A stretch of 64,000 nt of DNA from Lactobacillus sp. CBA3606 (lineage in GTDB: Bacteria > Bacillota > Bacilli > Lactobacillales > Lactobacillaceae), in contig NZ_CP027194.1 in assembly GCF_002970935.1 (NCBI RefSeq), forward strand, positions 744,001 through 808,000, given 5' to 3'. The position numbers and the translations under genes are program-made. Of the stretch, positions 46,389 to 56,640 are shown one piece after another. Below the pieces are notes generated by a model. It was not told the DNA's origin. It saw only the letters and a program-made list of their open reading frames with translations, and made no database searches. Position 1 is the first letter of the stretch. The number at the start of each line of letters is the position of its first letter.

Positions 46389-48746
46389 CTAATCATCCGT
46401 GGTGGTCAAATCATAATTCAGGGTCCAACGTAGTGGCACTTGGTACGTATGCCCCCGTTGAATATTCGCTGAACTGCGATTTGCATCAACTTGCATTGCC
46501 AACGTTAATTGGGTACTGGTGGTTGGCGTGGTCGTCTTAGATAGTAAGTCAGTTGAATCATCATTAAGACTCATCTCCTTTGAAGTCGCTGTATCTCCGA
46601 TTTGATACTGATAAGTCATAATCGAATTATCCGCGACTGGCAAGGCGCCATCGGCCAAAGTTTGATTCAAGTCAGCATCGGCTTGTAAACTTAGGCTCAC
46701 TGGTACTTGCCAATCATTCGTTAAAGTCACGGTTTGTTGCCCGCTATAGATTAGCGCTTGATCAGTGACTTCGTTTAACTTAAAGACATTTGGAATGGTT
46801 GCTTTGACTTGCCCCGTGGTCACAACTTTTAAAGTCGTCGTAGGGTAAGTCGTCGCATTGGTTTTCAAGAAATCAGCAACATCGCTGGCCTCAATTTGAT
46901 CTCCGTTAGTCATCGTTTTCGGTAAGACCACTAATTTAACTTGATTCGTCTGTGCTAACGTCGCATAAATGGCTTTGGTTAGTTGCGTGGCATGTGCGGT
47001 AGGATCAACCGCACTGCTCTCGGTCACTTGGTCATCAGTTGCGGCTAACGCCGACTTAAAACCGGTTAAGTCTTTGACCGCACCAAGTTCAAAGGTATTA
47101 GTCGTTTGCGTTATATCATAGTTATCACTCGCTAACGGTGCGGCTTGCCAAGTTGAACTGTCATTTAATTGATAGAACAACTGATAGTCCGCTTTGTTAG
47201 TCGTGACGGTGGTTTTTAACTTAAGTGGTTTAGTCGCCGTCACGGTCCGCGTATCCGTTGCAGTACCGCCACCAGCGGTTGTTTTCCCGGTGGTATCAGC
47301 ACTCGTCCCGTCCCCCTGATACGCTGTCACCGTCTTTAGTTTCGGGACTCGGACCTGATTAGGGTCAAGTTGATCAATCACATCACTCGAAATATGGGCC
47401 ACATCAAAGCTACTAGCCATGACCCGCGCCGGTAACATGTTATTTTCAACCAACACATTTTTTCCTGAAATAACATTGCCATAGAAGTATTGGCTCGACC
47501 CAACGTTTGAGACCTTGATACTCGCATTGGGTGCCATGATACTGCCAGTAAATAAGTTATTGCTATCGCCTTGATCAGCCGTGAGATAGTTATCGCCGGT
47601 CGTCGTCGCATTTGGAAAGTTATTAAGAATATGACTTGAGAGTAATTGGTTAACCGTCGCCTTGGTGCCATCAGAATTCGTGACAGTATCGTTTTGATTG
47701 TTAGTAATCACCTTGCCTGTCGTGTCAGTCACGCTAAATTCGTAAGCGCTTCCCCAACTGAACGGCATACTCGTCGTCACCCCTGTCCAATTGACAAAGA
47801 TGTACGGCGCATACCGGTATGTGGCATAAGCTTGGTCGTCACCGCTGGCACTGCTAGCAGTATCCGTTGCCATATTTTTAATGTTGATTTTGACAGAGCT
47901 CGGTTTACCAGAAAAGTTTAAGAAGACCATCGGTGGTTCCGTATCAAAGACACTTTTATAATTGTCGGCTAACGTTATCGTCACACTCGGACTACTGCCA
48001 CTCAGATCACTATTGGCAGTGACTCCAGTGACGCCCCCATTGGCAATCGTCGCTTGCTTAGTTGTAAAAGAATTATAATAGGAAGAAATACGTTTAATTT
48101 GAGCGGCCGCAGCCTTAAAATAATTGGTAGCGTCCGTCGCATCAGCGTCCAACGTCAGGCTGGCACCATCATTTTCTTGGGCATAGTCGGCCAACATGGA
48201 AGCTTGATTGTCTTTAAAATAGGTCACATCGCCAACGTTGGCCGCCGCTAAGTGACTAATCAAGGTTTGATAACTTGTCTTTTGACTACTTGTCCAAACA
48301 TCAGCGGCTTGATGCCGTAGATTATTCGCCACAACCGTATCATCAGTGGCTAACTTGCCAGCATGATTCAAAATATCAAACATATTTTGTCCCTGCGACT
48401 TTAACGTACTATCAGTGGCATCATAAGGAATCTCATTGGCAACATACACGGGTGAAAATTGTGACAATTTATTCCACTCAATCCCATTATTATCAATGCC
48501 ACCATCACGTTCCACAATCTGATTAGCCGCATAGCGCCCCTCTAGCGTCGATATTGGACTCCCACCAATCGTCAGCTTGCCAGCTGCAAAAGCGTTATAG
48601 TACGACCCCACACCGAAAACATAATTGCCAACTGACGAATCCGGAAATGGTAACGTGTCGGCTTTAGCTGACAGCTGGCAAAAAACACCACTAAATAGAC
48701 TAATCAACGCTAAGAGCATAACTGCTAGTTGTTGTCTTTTTTTCAT
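46389..48746 (-). CDS. Large surface protein, choice-of-anchor A plus WxL-type C-terminus
   Basis: 785-residue secreted protein. A signal peptide (about residues 1-29) is followed by a long choice-of-anchor A-type adhesin domain to about residue 440, marked by YNAFAAGKLTIGGSP, SIMAPNASIKV and YFYGNVISGKNVLVENN. Thr/Asn-rich beta regions follow, and a C-terminal segment with YQVPLRWTLNYDL contains the distal WxL motif, suggesting cell-wall binding. Start at ATG 48746 with GGGG upstream. Likely role: adhesion or matrix binding as the large partner of the small WxL protein. No catalytic motif is seen. Confidence 0.8.
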   Translation of the reverse strand: MKKRQQLAVMLLALISLFSGVFCQLSAKADTLPFPDSSVGNYVFGVGSYYNAFAAGKLTIGGSPISTLEGRYAANQIVERDGGIDNNGIEWNKLSQFSPVYVANEIPYDATDSTLKSQGQNMFDILNHAGKLATDDTVVANNLRHQAADVWTSSQKTSYQTLISHLAAANVGDVTYFKDNQASMLADYAQENDGASLTLDADATDATNYFKAAAAQIKRISSYYNSFTTKQATIANGGVTGVTANSDLSGSSPSVTITLADNYKSVFDTEPPMVFLNFSGKPSSVKINIKNMATDTASSASGDDQAYATYRYAPYIFVNWTGVTTSMPFSWGSAYEFSVTDTTGKVITNNQNDTVTNSDGTKATVNQLLSSHILNNFPNATTTGDNYLTADQGDSNNLFTGSIMAPNASIKVSNVGSSQYFYGNVISGKNVLVENNMLPARVMASSFDVAHISSDVIDQLDPNQVRVPKLKTVTAYQGDGTSADTTGKTTAGGGTATDTRTVTATKPLKLKTTVTTNKADYQLFYQLNDSSTWQAAPLASDNYDITQTTNTFELGAVKDLTGFKSALAATDDQVTESSAVDPTAHATQLTKAIYATLAQTNQVKLVVLPKTMTNGDQIEASDVADFLKTNATTYPTTTLKVVTTGQVKATIPNVFKLNEVTDQALIYSGQQTVTLTNDWQVPVSLSLQADADLNQTLADGALPVADNSIMTYQYQIGDTATSKEMSLNDDSTDLLSKTTTPTTSTQLTLAMQVDANRSSANIQRGHTYQVPLRWTLNYDLTTTDD

Positions 48747-48788
48747 AAGTCCCCACACTTCTGATTGGTTGGAAAATAGTGTTTATAG

Positions 48789-49883
48789 TTATTTATTTTT
48801 TAATACACTCTTCAAATCGTCAAAATGTTGCTTAGCTAAGTCATGTAATTCCTTCAGCTTGATTTGATCAATTTCTGAAAAGGTCATTTCTTCCAACGCA
48901 GACTGCCTTTGTGACGCTCTTAAATCTGTATAGACCTGCTCAACATTCCAAGTTTTGATAAAATTAATAATTTTATCGCTGTATGCTAAAACATGTACTG
49001 GTTTCCCATATAGCCAACTTAAAATCATGGCATGGTATCGAGTAGCTATCACCGATTCAGCAAATTCAAATTCCTGTAAGGTCGATGAGATATCTTCATA
49101 ATTAACCACTGAAACGGCCTCATTATTACCAAAATTATTAACTTTCAAACTAGTAGCTGCCTCTAAATCACCATCTTTAACATTTACAGATAACAGGTGT
49201 ACATCCATACCTAGCTCTAATTGAATACTGATAAACGTTTTTAGTCTATTAAAATACGACTTGACCAGTTCATCGCTAAAACTATTCACTTTTAAATTCA
49301 TGACATTAACCAGCACATATTGATTATTGAATGGGTTAATATCTTTATTATCTACATCGAGCCCTAATACGACATCTGGCAGTAATTTTTGTTGAACATC
49401 TTTATGTTTAAAAAGTTGAAATGACGTTTTATCTCGCCACGTAACTCCCTCTACTGAAGAAAGAAAGTCTTCATACGAACGCATAAAGGTTTCACTGCTG
49501 TATGGTCCAAAATTACTGCCAATCACAAAGGTGTGTAAACTAATGGCTTGATTAAACCTGCGATACTTCAATAGATTTGCTGAACCTGCTGTCTCTATAA
49601 ATATTGAACCACCTAGTAATACAAAAACATCATTCCGTTTAAAAAACAGGCAATATAAATGCGCTAATAATTTTGTTGGTAAAAATAAGGTTAGTTTTTT
49701 TATCAGTGCGTTCTTAACGACTTTGATATTGGTCATTTTTTCATAATACTCATGAAAATCAGGACTACTATAATTTAAAATTCTAAATTCAATATTGGGA
49801 ATCATTTGTGTTAGGACAAGTAAAAATAAATCATCCCCAATATTTTGGACAAAGTAGCCGCTTATACTTATTTTTTTCTCCAT
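48789..49883 (-). CDS. Polysaccharide pyruvyl transferase family protein
   Basis: 364-residue cytosolic enzyme of the CsaB/ExoV family, expected to put a pyruvate ketal on a sugar of the exopolysaccharide repeat. Diagnostic motifs are SGYFVQNIGDDLFL (residues 7-20), VLLGGSIFIE (about 94) and the C-terminal SVIATRYHAMILSWLYGKP (about 283-301), with the conserved R-x-H. GAGGG five bases before ATG 49883 sets the start; it overlaps the flippase gene by 16 bases. It is the last gene of the operon and very AT-rich, like its neighbours. Confidence 0.85.
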   Translation of the reverse strand: MEKKISISGYFVQNIGDDLFLLVLTQMIPNIEFRILNYSSPDFHEYYEKMTNIKVVKNALIKKLTLFLPTKLLAHLYCLFFKRNDVFVLLGGSIFIETAGSANLLKYRRFNQAISLHTFVIGSNFGPYSSETFMRSYEDFLSSVEGVTWRDKTSFQLFKHKDVQQKLLPDVVLGLDVDNKDINPFNNQYVLVNVMNLKVNSFSDELVKSYFNRLKTFISIQLELGMDVHLLSVNVKDGDLEAATSLKVNNFGNNEAVSVVNYEDISSTLQEFEFAESVIATRYHAMILSWLYGKPVHVLAYSDKIINFIKTWNVEQVYTDLRASQRQSALEEMTFSEIDQIKLKELHDLAKQHFDDLKSVLKNK

Positions 49884-51265
49884 ATCAACCCTCGTACAAT
49901 TCCATAACAACTAATAAGTAGTTTTCGATTTAAGACCAACATCACGCTAAACGAAATGACAAATAAAACAGATTGAATCATCCCAGTAGTTAGATACAAC
50001 GTCATAATTTGGAATACCAAAATCAAGTGTCCTTTAATTAACAATGGATAATTTACAACAATTTTGATAATCTTTTTTGTATCGTGTAAACGAATGATAG
50101 CGATCGCTAAAAAGGCAATCATGGATCCCACTGCTGCACCAATAGTGCCAAAAAAAGGGACCAGTGCAAAATTTAAAATAACATTAAAGATAGCCCCTAA
50201 AACAGTGGTGTAAAAAATTCCTCGTGTAGCAAAAGCTGCAATATAAGTGGTCCCCAAGAAAGATGACAGACTGATATACATCACTGCCATTGCCAGCCAA
50301 GGAACAATTGTCCAGGCTGAAAAATAGCTTGGTGAAGCAATTATCCTTAGGATGACTTTATCAAAAACAATCAGGCTAGAAACCCCTACCAATAGTACTT
50401 GGATAATCAAATTAAAGACTATTGAATAATATTGACTGTTGTCCTTACTTTTATATTCTTCAACTGCCGACATTTGCCACGCCTGCATAAAAATTGTATA
50501 TAACATCGTTATTAATGATGGAATTTTATTAGCAACTGCATACAGACCATTTGCTGCTACCCCAACAAAAGAAACTACAAATAACCGACTTGAGGCGCTA
50601 GCTAGCCACCACGATAATGTATTAGGAATTAGTGGAATACTAAATGCCAACATTATTTTGATGAAAGCTGGACTAAAGGCGCTAATTCTTATATATCTCC
50701 ATGCTCTTAAAGCATTAAAAAGATAAATAAAGCCTATTAATTGAGCAATAATCATTGAGGCCAAGTAACCCATCAAACCAAAATGATAGACAAAGAGTAA
50801 TAGCACATTAGAGATGACAGTTCCAAGCGTAATTATAATCCCAGTCATCGCAAAAATTTTAACATGCCCAATTGAACGACTAAATTCCTGTAACATAGCA
50901 GTAATAGCCCCCAAAAATGTTAAGGTTAAAACAACCGATATGTATGGAATATTATGGAATAGTGGGCTAATTAATAACACAATTAGCAAACTAATTAATG
51001 ACACCGCAAAGCCGTTGGTCAATACCTTATGCGGATCATTACTCTTTTCCATTGTGAATCTAAAAACAGCATCTGAAATAGATAGTGTAATAATTGGTAT
51101 TAATAGATTTACAATAGTTGTAATTAAATCTGAAGACCCGAATTCTGCAGTTGTAAGTGTTCTCGTATAAAACGGTACCATAATAAAATTTAGTAACTTG
51201 CTTCCTAGGTTACTAATAGCAAACAGCATCGAGTTTCCAAGTAAACGTTTTCCTCTAGTATTCAT
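49868..51265 (-). CDS. Wzx-type oligosaccharide flippase
   Basis: 465-residue polytopic membrane protein with about 12-14 helices, of the polysaccharide transport (MATE-like) superfamily. The N-terminus GNSMLFAISNLGSKLLNFIM and MVPFYTRTLT with a following SSDLITTIV is characteristic. It flips lipid-linked repeat units across the membrane for polymerisation. The start at 51265 is the second ATG; the Shine-Dalgarno is weak. AT-rich. Confidence 0.9.
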   Translation of the reverse strand: MNTRGKRLLGNSMLFAISNLGSKLLNFIMVPFYTRTLTTAEFGSSDLITTIVNLLIPIITLSISDAVFRFTMEKSNDPHKVLTNGFAVSLISLLIVLLISPLFHNIPYISVVLTLTFLGAITAMLQEFSRSIGHVKIFAMTGIIITLGTVISNVLLLFVYHFGLMGYLASMIIAQLIGFIYLFNALRAWRYIRISAFSPAFIKIMLAFSIPLIPNTLSWWLASASSRLFVVSFVGVAANGLYAVANKIPSLITMLYTIFMQAWQMSAVEEYKSKDNSQYYSIVFNLIIQVLLVGVSSLIVFDKVILRIIASPSYFSAWTIVPWLAMAVMYISLSSFLGTTYIAAFATRGIFYTTVLGAIFNVILNFALVPFFGTIGAAVGSMIAFLAIAIIRLHDTKKIIKIVVNYPLLIKGHLILVFQIMTLYLTTGMIQSVLFVISFSVMLVLNRKLLISCYGIVRGLIWRKK

Positions 51266-51324
51266 ATTCAATCCCATCGTTACATTATAAAATGTATTTT
51301 AAACACACCTATCAAAATAAGTAA

Positions 51325-52317
51325 TCAAACTTTTACCAATGTACTGTTTTTAGCTAGTGTTTCATCAAACTTTTTTCTTTTACCGATTAATAACCTTATC
51401 ATTGGATATAACTCAAATAAAAATAACCACGCTAAAAATTTTCGTCGTTTTGGTAAGGTATTAAACAACATTTTTTTAATTGATATGTTCTGCCTTAAAA
51501 ATTTTCGTAATTCAATCAATTCGTTATTATCTTTACTTTGAATGACCGCCTGAAAGGAATCACTAAGCCACGTTATAAGGACCATTTCCTGATACCAATC
51601 TGCAGCATCTTCTTTTGAACAATATTTTGTCAAAATGATTTTTAGCCTAGTCAAAAACTTTTTATTATTGTCAACAATGTTATATTCTACTTTATGAGTA
51701 ACAGACGCTAAGTTCTGTCGATATAAATAATACGAAACTTCAGAAACATAGATACGTTTTGCCACTAAAAAGGCCTCAGCATTGAATAACATATCTTCTC
51801 CAACCTTTACACCAATCGGAAATTCTATTTTATGATCTTGTAACATTTTCAAACGATATATTTTTGAAAATGGCGCAGGGATACATTCTCTACTAGGAAT
51901 TATCTTCAGAATCTGTTTAACTAAATTTTTTTTGTCGTTTGCTGTTGAGTATTCTGAGTTCTTCTGGCCTAAAGCAAATGAGATAATATCATAGGAATCT
52001 ATTGTATCCAGTCGATCGATAATTGCTTGAAAAACTGCTACTTCAAACAAATCATCCGAATCTAAAAATGCAACATAGGGGGTCTTACATATTTTCAAGC
52101 CGAAATTCCGTGCATAACTAACACCTCTATGCTGATTAAAAATAACTTTTGCTTTTAAGTTTCTAGCAATGTGACTAAGATCCTTACGTGCCTCCAATGA
52201 AGACCCGTCATCCACAAAAATGATTTGAATTGATTTTAGTTTTTTTAATCTATCAGTTAATTCAGGCAAATATTTTTCACTATTATATGTTGGAATAATC
52301 AAAGTCAGTTTTTCCAA
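51325..52317 (-). CDS. Glycosyltransferase family 2
   Basis: About 330 residues. The GT-A fold starts at KLTLIIPTYNSEKYLPEL (residues 3-20), with IIFVDDGSSL (about 32), RGVSYARNFGLKI (about 66) and VAFLDSDDLFE (the DxD-like metal site, about 83). TTG 52317 follows GGAGG by nine bases and is the best start. It adds one sugar to the lipid-linked repeat unit; the donor is unknown. The C-terminal 80 residues are basic and may associate with the membrane. Confidence 0.88.
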   Translation of the reverse strand: MEKLTLIIPTYNSEKYLPELTDRLKKLKSIQIIFVDDGSSLEARKDLSHIARNLKAKVIFNQHRGVSYARNFGLKICKTPYVAFLDSDDLFEVAVFQAIIDRLDTIDSYDIISFALGQKNSEYSTANDKKNLVKQILKIIPSRECIPAPFSKIYRLKMLQDHKIEFPIGVKVGEDMLFNAEAFLVAKRIYVSEVSYYLYRQNLASVTHKVEYNIVDNNKKFLTRLKIILTKYCSKEDAADWYQEMVLITWLSDSFQAVIQSKDNNELIELRKFLRQNISIKKMLFNTLPKRRKFLAWLFLFELYPMIRLLIGKRKKFDETLAKNSTLVKV

Positions 52318-52339
52318 GTTAAATAACCTCCGCATACAT

Positions 52340-53512
52340 CTACTTGGACCAAATGGGGTTTAGCAAAATGTCTTTTAATGGCTCCAACAATGGTGGAAAA
52401 CTTGCATAATGCACAATAATTAGATTTAAAACACTAAGCATTATTATTGAAACAGGAATAAGTAGTTCCCACCAATATAATTTTTTTCTTAAAAAACTAA
52501 CTTTACTTAAGATAATTACAGACGTTGGAATGGTAAATTGAACAATTCTACTAAACACACTAAAATCAATCAATAACATGTTGAAAATAACTATTATTAA
52601 TAAATAATTCAATATTGGTAGAAAATTAGCCTGTCGTTTCAATTCAATAATAGTAATCAGTATTACAATCAATATAATAAAATATAATAAATTATCAATT
52701 TTTCTTAAATCAGTACTACTACGTGTATAAACCAAAAAATCATTGAAATAATTTACTATCATTTTTATAATTCGATTATATTCAATCATACTTACCACTA
52801 CAGCTAATGCGATCACTCCTTGCGCAACCTTTTTATCATGTTTATTTGTAGAAAACATCAAAGATATAATCCTTAAAAACAAGAAAATGAATGCCGCTGG
52901 ATGAAAGCTGGCTGCTAATATATAAAACCAAAAATAACGTAGTTTAAAACCATTATGAATTTCAAAATAGGTCGTAATCATTAATACTGAAAGCGATAGG
53001 TACCATCGAAAGCCGCTAATAACAAGATAAGGTTGAAGACTGATAAAGATTGCTATCATCCACAGAAAATATTTCAACCAATCATGTGACTTACTCTCTA
53101 AATAATTTTTCTTCATGACAACTAACCGGCTAGCATAAGTAATAACCAAAGTAGTTGCACTTAGAACACGATAACTTGAATACTTTGAAACAAAATATAG
53201 AACGATTCCAGATCCAGGCCATTCTGAAGCATTCAATCCCTGAACAGAAAATGGGGCGGAATAGAGCTTATACAGATAGTCAAATACATTGGCTGCATTA
53301 ATCGTCTGCATATAAGCCATGTATCGAGACATATCGTCAACTTCGCGAGGGGCATAAAAGAAACTGATATACCCTAATAAAAGAATAAATATTATTATTA
53401 TTAATTGATGACCTTTATTATATAAAAAAGAAACTGGAGCGCTAATTAACAATCCTAATAATGGGCACACCAATCCTATTAAAAAAACCGACGCTCCCAA
53501 TAATAGCTCCAC
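52340..53512 (-). CDS. EpsG-family polysaccharide polymerase (Wzy-like)
   Basis: 390-residue protein with about 10 predicted membrane helices. The extracellular loop YAPREVDDMSRYMAYM (about residues 54-69) is characteristic of the EpsG family, which polymerises repeat units outside the membrane. It directly abuts the glycosyltransferase gene upstream. Sequence variability is expected for polymerases, so assignment rests on topology, this motif and context. Confidence 0.82.
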   Translation of the reverse strand: MELLLGASVFLIGLVCPLLGLLISAPVSFLYNKGHQLIIIIFILLLGYISFFYAPREVDDMSRYMAYMQTINAANVFDYLYKLYSAPFSVQGLNASEWPGSGIVLYFVSKYSSYRVLSATTLVITYASRLVVMKKNYLESKSHDWLKYFLWMIAIFISLQPYLVISGFRWYLSLSVLMITTYFEIHNGFKLRYFWFYILAASFHPAAFIFLFLRIISLMFSTNKHDKKVAQGVIALAVVVSMIEYNRIIKMIVNYFNDFLVYTRSSTDLRKIDNLLYFIILIVILITIIELKRQANFLPILNYLLIIVIFNMLLIDFSVFSRIVQFTIPTSVIILSKVSFLRKKLYWWELLIPVSIIMLSVLNLIIVHYASFPPLLEPLKDILLNPIWSK

Positions 53513-54679
53513 TTATTTTTCCTCTTTTCCTTCAATCAATTTTATATACTGATTAACAATATTACGATTACTAATAAAGCCCAAATTTGGCCGATAATTT
53601 GAGTCAGTTTTATAGTCAATAAAAAATTTTATTTGTTTTGAAAAATCCGCTTCAATCTGATTAAAATCTGTCTCATCATTTCTAAAATCAAATCTTTGTG
53701 TCAAAACACCATTGGGCAATTGCACCGGATAATGCGCTTTATCATTATAGTTTGTGTCTTTCCCCTGTGATAATATCTCTCTAGGGCCACTAAAAATATC
53801 AGCAGATATTACTGGTAATTTACTTTTAACGGCTTCAACCAAGGCTCCTGGAAATCCTTCAAACCAGGATAAGCTTACATACAGATCACACTGTTCCATC
53901 CAAGTTAGAACATTATTTCGACTACCAATAACATGCACATAATCTTGCATACCATTCTGATTAATATACTTTTTGATATTGCGACTATCTGGACCCTCAC
54001 CAATCAGAATTAAATGAATATTTTCATGTTTTAAAAATTTGAATCCATGTACTAAATTCATTTGTCCTTTGGGCGTTGTTATCCGTCCAACATTAAGAAC
54101 TATCTTGCCATTGCCCTTAGTTATACGATCAATTAACATTTTATCTTCTAGTTTTAAACTTGGTTGTTTTTCATTCTTGGCCAGCGGATTATAAATAACT
54201 TGAATGTTTTTCAAACTAAAATTTTCGACTAAATCTGCTTTAATTCCATCAGAGACTGCAACTATACTATCGGCCTTTGGATATATATGCTTAATACCAG
54301 CTTGATAGATAAATTTCTTTATTTTACTTTTCTCAATTTCATTATCAAACGATTTAGTACTATGCTCTGTAATAATCCGTCGAACACGTTTAGGTGTTAA
54401 TATGATATTCAGTAGATTATCAATAATTCCAAAACTAATTACTACTGAAAACCGATTACTTGTTAATACCCTTTTTAAATCAAAAAATTTTCCTATTTTT
54501 TTACCCTTTAAGTGGACAACTTGCACTGCATGCGTATCAACTCTAATTGGCAGTTTATTATTCACTAGAATTAGCGTAATTTCATAGTACGGTTTTAACA
54601 GACCGATTAATTCAGACGCTACATGTGGCATTCCTCCCCAATAAAATTGAGGAATTAAAAATGCTATTTTTTTCTTCAT
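53513..54679 (-). CDS. Glycosyltransferase family 4 (GT-B)
   Basis: 388-residue GT-B glycosyltransferase. The N-terminal loop FLIPQFYWGGMPHVASELI (residues 6-24), LNVGRITTPKGQMNLV (about 195) and the retaining-enzyme motif WFEGFPGALVEAVKSKLPVI (about 271-290, E-x7-E) are clear. It transfers a sugar to the growing repeat unit on the cytosolic face. Its start overlaps the end of the Stealth gene by four bases. Confidence 0.9.
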   Translation of the reverse strand: MKKKIAFLIPQFYWGGMPHVASELIGLLKPYYEITLILVNNKLPIRVDTHAVQVVHLKGKKIGKFFDLKRVLTSNRFSVVISFGIIDNLLNIILTPKRVRRIITEHSTKSFDNEIEKSKIKKFIYQAGIKHIYPKADSIVAVSDGIKADLVENFSLKNIQVIYNPLAKNEKQPSLKLEDKMLIDRITKGNGKIVLNVGRITTPKGQMNLVHGFKFLKHENIHLILIGEGPDSRNIKKYINQNGMQDYVHVIGSRNNVLTWMEQCDLYVSLSWFEGFPGALVEAVKSKLPVISADIFSGPREILSQGKDTNYNDKAHYPVQLPNGVLTQRFDFRNDETDFNQIEADFSKQIKFFIDYKTDSNYRPNLGFISNRNIVNQYIKLIEGKEEK

Positions 54680-55701
54680 AGTTCACCCTTTTCAAAATTA
54701 GAAACATCGGGAAAACGTTTTTTAAACATTGATAAGATAGCATCCAAATTAGCATCAGTTGCCGTTTGAACATCGTTAATATTGACTAATTTGACCTTAC
54801 CAGTTTTAAATAATAACCGTTTTGCTTTTTCAGGATTATCTGTATTGGCCGTTTGACCAAAATACATACTTCTAGGTTGCGCATGATTTAAAATAATTTG
54901 ATAGTAACGAACAAACTGAATCGAGTAATCATCTGATGTTCTAAATCGCTGTAAAAAAGTATGACTCAACTCAGGCTCTAGCATATCAGCTGCCGCTTTC
55001 ATATCAGTCTTTGTAAATGAATATGCCGTATGCGCATCATACAATCGAGTGAATCTTGGAAAAACACTAAAGAAAACATTCAATAAAAAGATAGACAATC
55101 CTTGTCGTAACGAGAAAAATTTCTGCCACTCAGCCTTTAAAATCTCTTTTTTATTAACCAACTGATTCACTTTCATCGTATTGTTAACCAAACTATAATC
55201 ATAAGATTCCACCGGCATTATGACCGACTGACCGATAGTATCTTTCACTGCACCCTTTGCCGTGAAAAAATCATTTTTTGAAACTGGGCGATTGATGAAG
55301 AAATCATCATTAAAATAGACAAAATGCTCAACTAAACCCGGTATTTTATATAAGTTCCAATCAATCGTGTTCGAATCAAAGGTTGGCAAATAACGTTTAT
55401 TAATAATCGTTGCATGATCAATTATTTCAATCTTAGGATTATTTAAATTCAAAAAATCTGGCACCTGACTATCAGTCACAACGTATATTTTATGAACCCA
55501 ACTTGCATTCGCTTCAACTGCACGAAACCAATATTTAAACAACCCAAAATCTCGATATCGACTCTGCGAATCTTCATCATCTTTACTTGCTTTTGTAATG
55601 TGTTCAAGTTGTTCATATTTAGCTCTTTTTTGTTGCCAATTAGAATCATTGTCGTTAACCCAAGTTACAACAAAGTCAACAGGAAATTTAATAGAATCCA
55701 T
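54676..55701 (-). CDS. Stealth-family sugar phosphotransferase
   Basis: 341-residue enzyme of the Stealth/GlcNAc-1-phosphotransferase family that transfers hexose-1-phosphate to an acceptor sugar, giving phosphodiester-linked polysaccharides. Conserved region 1 is PVDFVVTWVNDNDSNW (about residues 7-22). Region 2 is RYRDFGLFKYWFRAVEANA through to VEHFVYFNDDFFINRPV (about 48-145, with the FNDD catalytic motif). Region 3 spans the RLYDAHTAYSF area (about 218), and a C-terminal region follows near LLFKTGK. It predicts a phosphate-containing exopolysaccharide. Confidence 0.88.
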   Translation of the reverse strand: MDSIKFPVDFVVTWVNDNDSNWQQKRAKYEQLEHITKASKDDEDSQSRYRDFGLFKYWFRAVEANASWVHKIYVVTDSQVPDFLNLNNPKIEIIDHATIINKRYLPTFDSNTIDWNLYKIPGLVEHFVYFNDDFFINRPVSKNDFFTAKGAVKDTIGQSVIMPVESYDYSLVNNTMKVNQLVNKKEILKAEWQKFFSLRQGLSIFLLNVFFSVFPRFTRLYDAHTAYSFTKTDMKAAADMLEPELSHTFLQRFRTSDDYSIQFVRYYQIILNHAQPRSMYFGQTANTDNPEKAKRLLFKTGKVKLVNINDVQTATDANLDAILSMFKKRFPDVSNFEKGEL

Positions 55702-55869
55702 AATAGTCCCTTCGCATAAAAATCATTAATTATCAACAATATAAATTTTAAATCATTTATTACTTAAAACAGTTTAATGTAATCACACTCAAAAGCCATT
55801 AGAAGATCGTCCAAAAATTGTGCCCATAATTAACGTGATAATGAACTTTTTACTAAAACTCGTAAAAAA
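55702..55869 (-). other. AT-rich gap inside the exopolysaccharide operon
   Basis: 168 bp without a gene, between two glycosyltransferase-type genes that are otherwise tightly packed. It is very A/T-rich, with no terminator hairpin and no convincing promoter. It may be a junction between the conserved operon head and a replaced distal block. Confidence 0.5.
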
Positions 55870-56640
55870 CTATCTACGAAATAATTTAGTGCGCCTGTGC
55901 TTTCTGATCCCAAATATAATATATGTGATCATGTTTTTTGATGCTTTTAATAAAGATAATTTTTCTTCATATCGATAGACATTCCAAACCCACAAAGCAG
56001 ATTTAAACTTGTTACTACTAATTGACTTCCCATGTACTCTATATTGGGCTACCATTTCTGGACACAAAAATGCTTTCATTTCTTCATTTCTTAATAGCTT
56101 CAACCACAATATATAATCTTCATGTTTAACATTTTTAAAAGATAATCCTTTTAAAAATGAGCTTTTAACTAGTACCGTTAATAATGGAATAAAATTGGTT
56201 TTTAAAAGATCTGAATAAGTCGCCTTAAAATTTAGTTTGTCAATTATTTTTAATGTTTCTTGCTTACTGTCGATAATTTCATAATAACTGTAAGTAAAAT
56301 CAATTTTATTTTTCTCTATAAATTGCAACTGTACACTTAACTTATTTTTCAACCAAATGTCATCAGAATCAATAAAGGCGACATACGCTCCCCTCATGTT
56401 TCGAAGACCGATATTTCTCGCAGATGCAACACCTGCATTATTAGCTGATTTGAAATATCTTAAGCGTACATCTCCTGAAAATGACTGAACTATCTTGCTT
56501 GTTCCATCTGTTGAACCATCATCGACAATAATTAATTCCAAATTTTTATACGTTTGTGCAAAAACAGAGTGAATAGCAGCTGCGATATAATTTGCACTAT
56601 TATAAACTGGCATAATCACAGAGATTAATGGTTCGCTCAT
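55870..56640 (-). CDS. Glycosyltransferase family 2
   Basis: 256-residue GT-A transferase with LISVIMPVYNSANYIAAA (residues 5-22), LIIVDDGSTDGT (about 36), GVASARNIGLRNMRGAYVAFIDSDDIW (split over about 69-96, DxD) and a C-terminal basic end. It probably adds the second sugar after the priming enzyme. It overlaps the priming transferase gene by four bases. Confidence 0.9.
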   Translation of the reverse strand: MSEPLISVIMPVYNSANYIAAAIHSVFAQTYKNLELIIVDDGSTDGTSKIVQSFSGDVRLRYFKSANNAGVASARNIGLRNMRGAYVAFIDSDDIWLKNKLSVQLQFIEKNKIDFTYSYYEIIDSKQETLKIIDKLNFKATYSDLLKTNFIPLLTVLVKSSFLKGLSFKNVKHEDYILWLKLLRNEEMKAFLCPEMVAQYRVHGKSISSNKFKSALWVWNVYRYEEKLSLLKASKNMITYIIFGIRKHRRTKLFRR

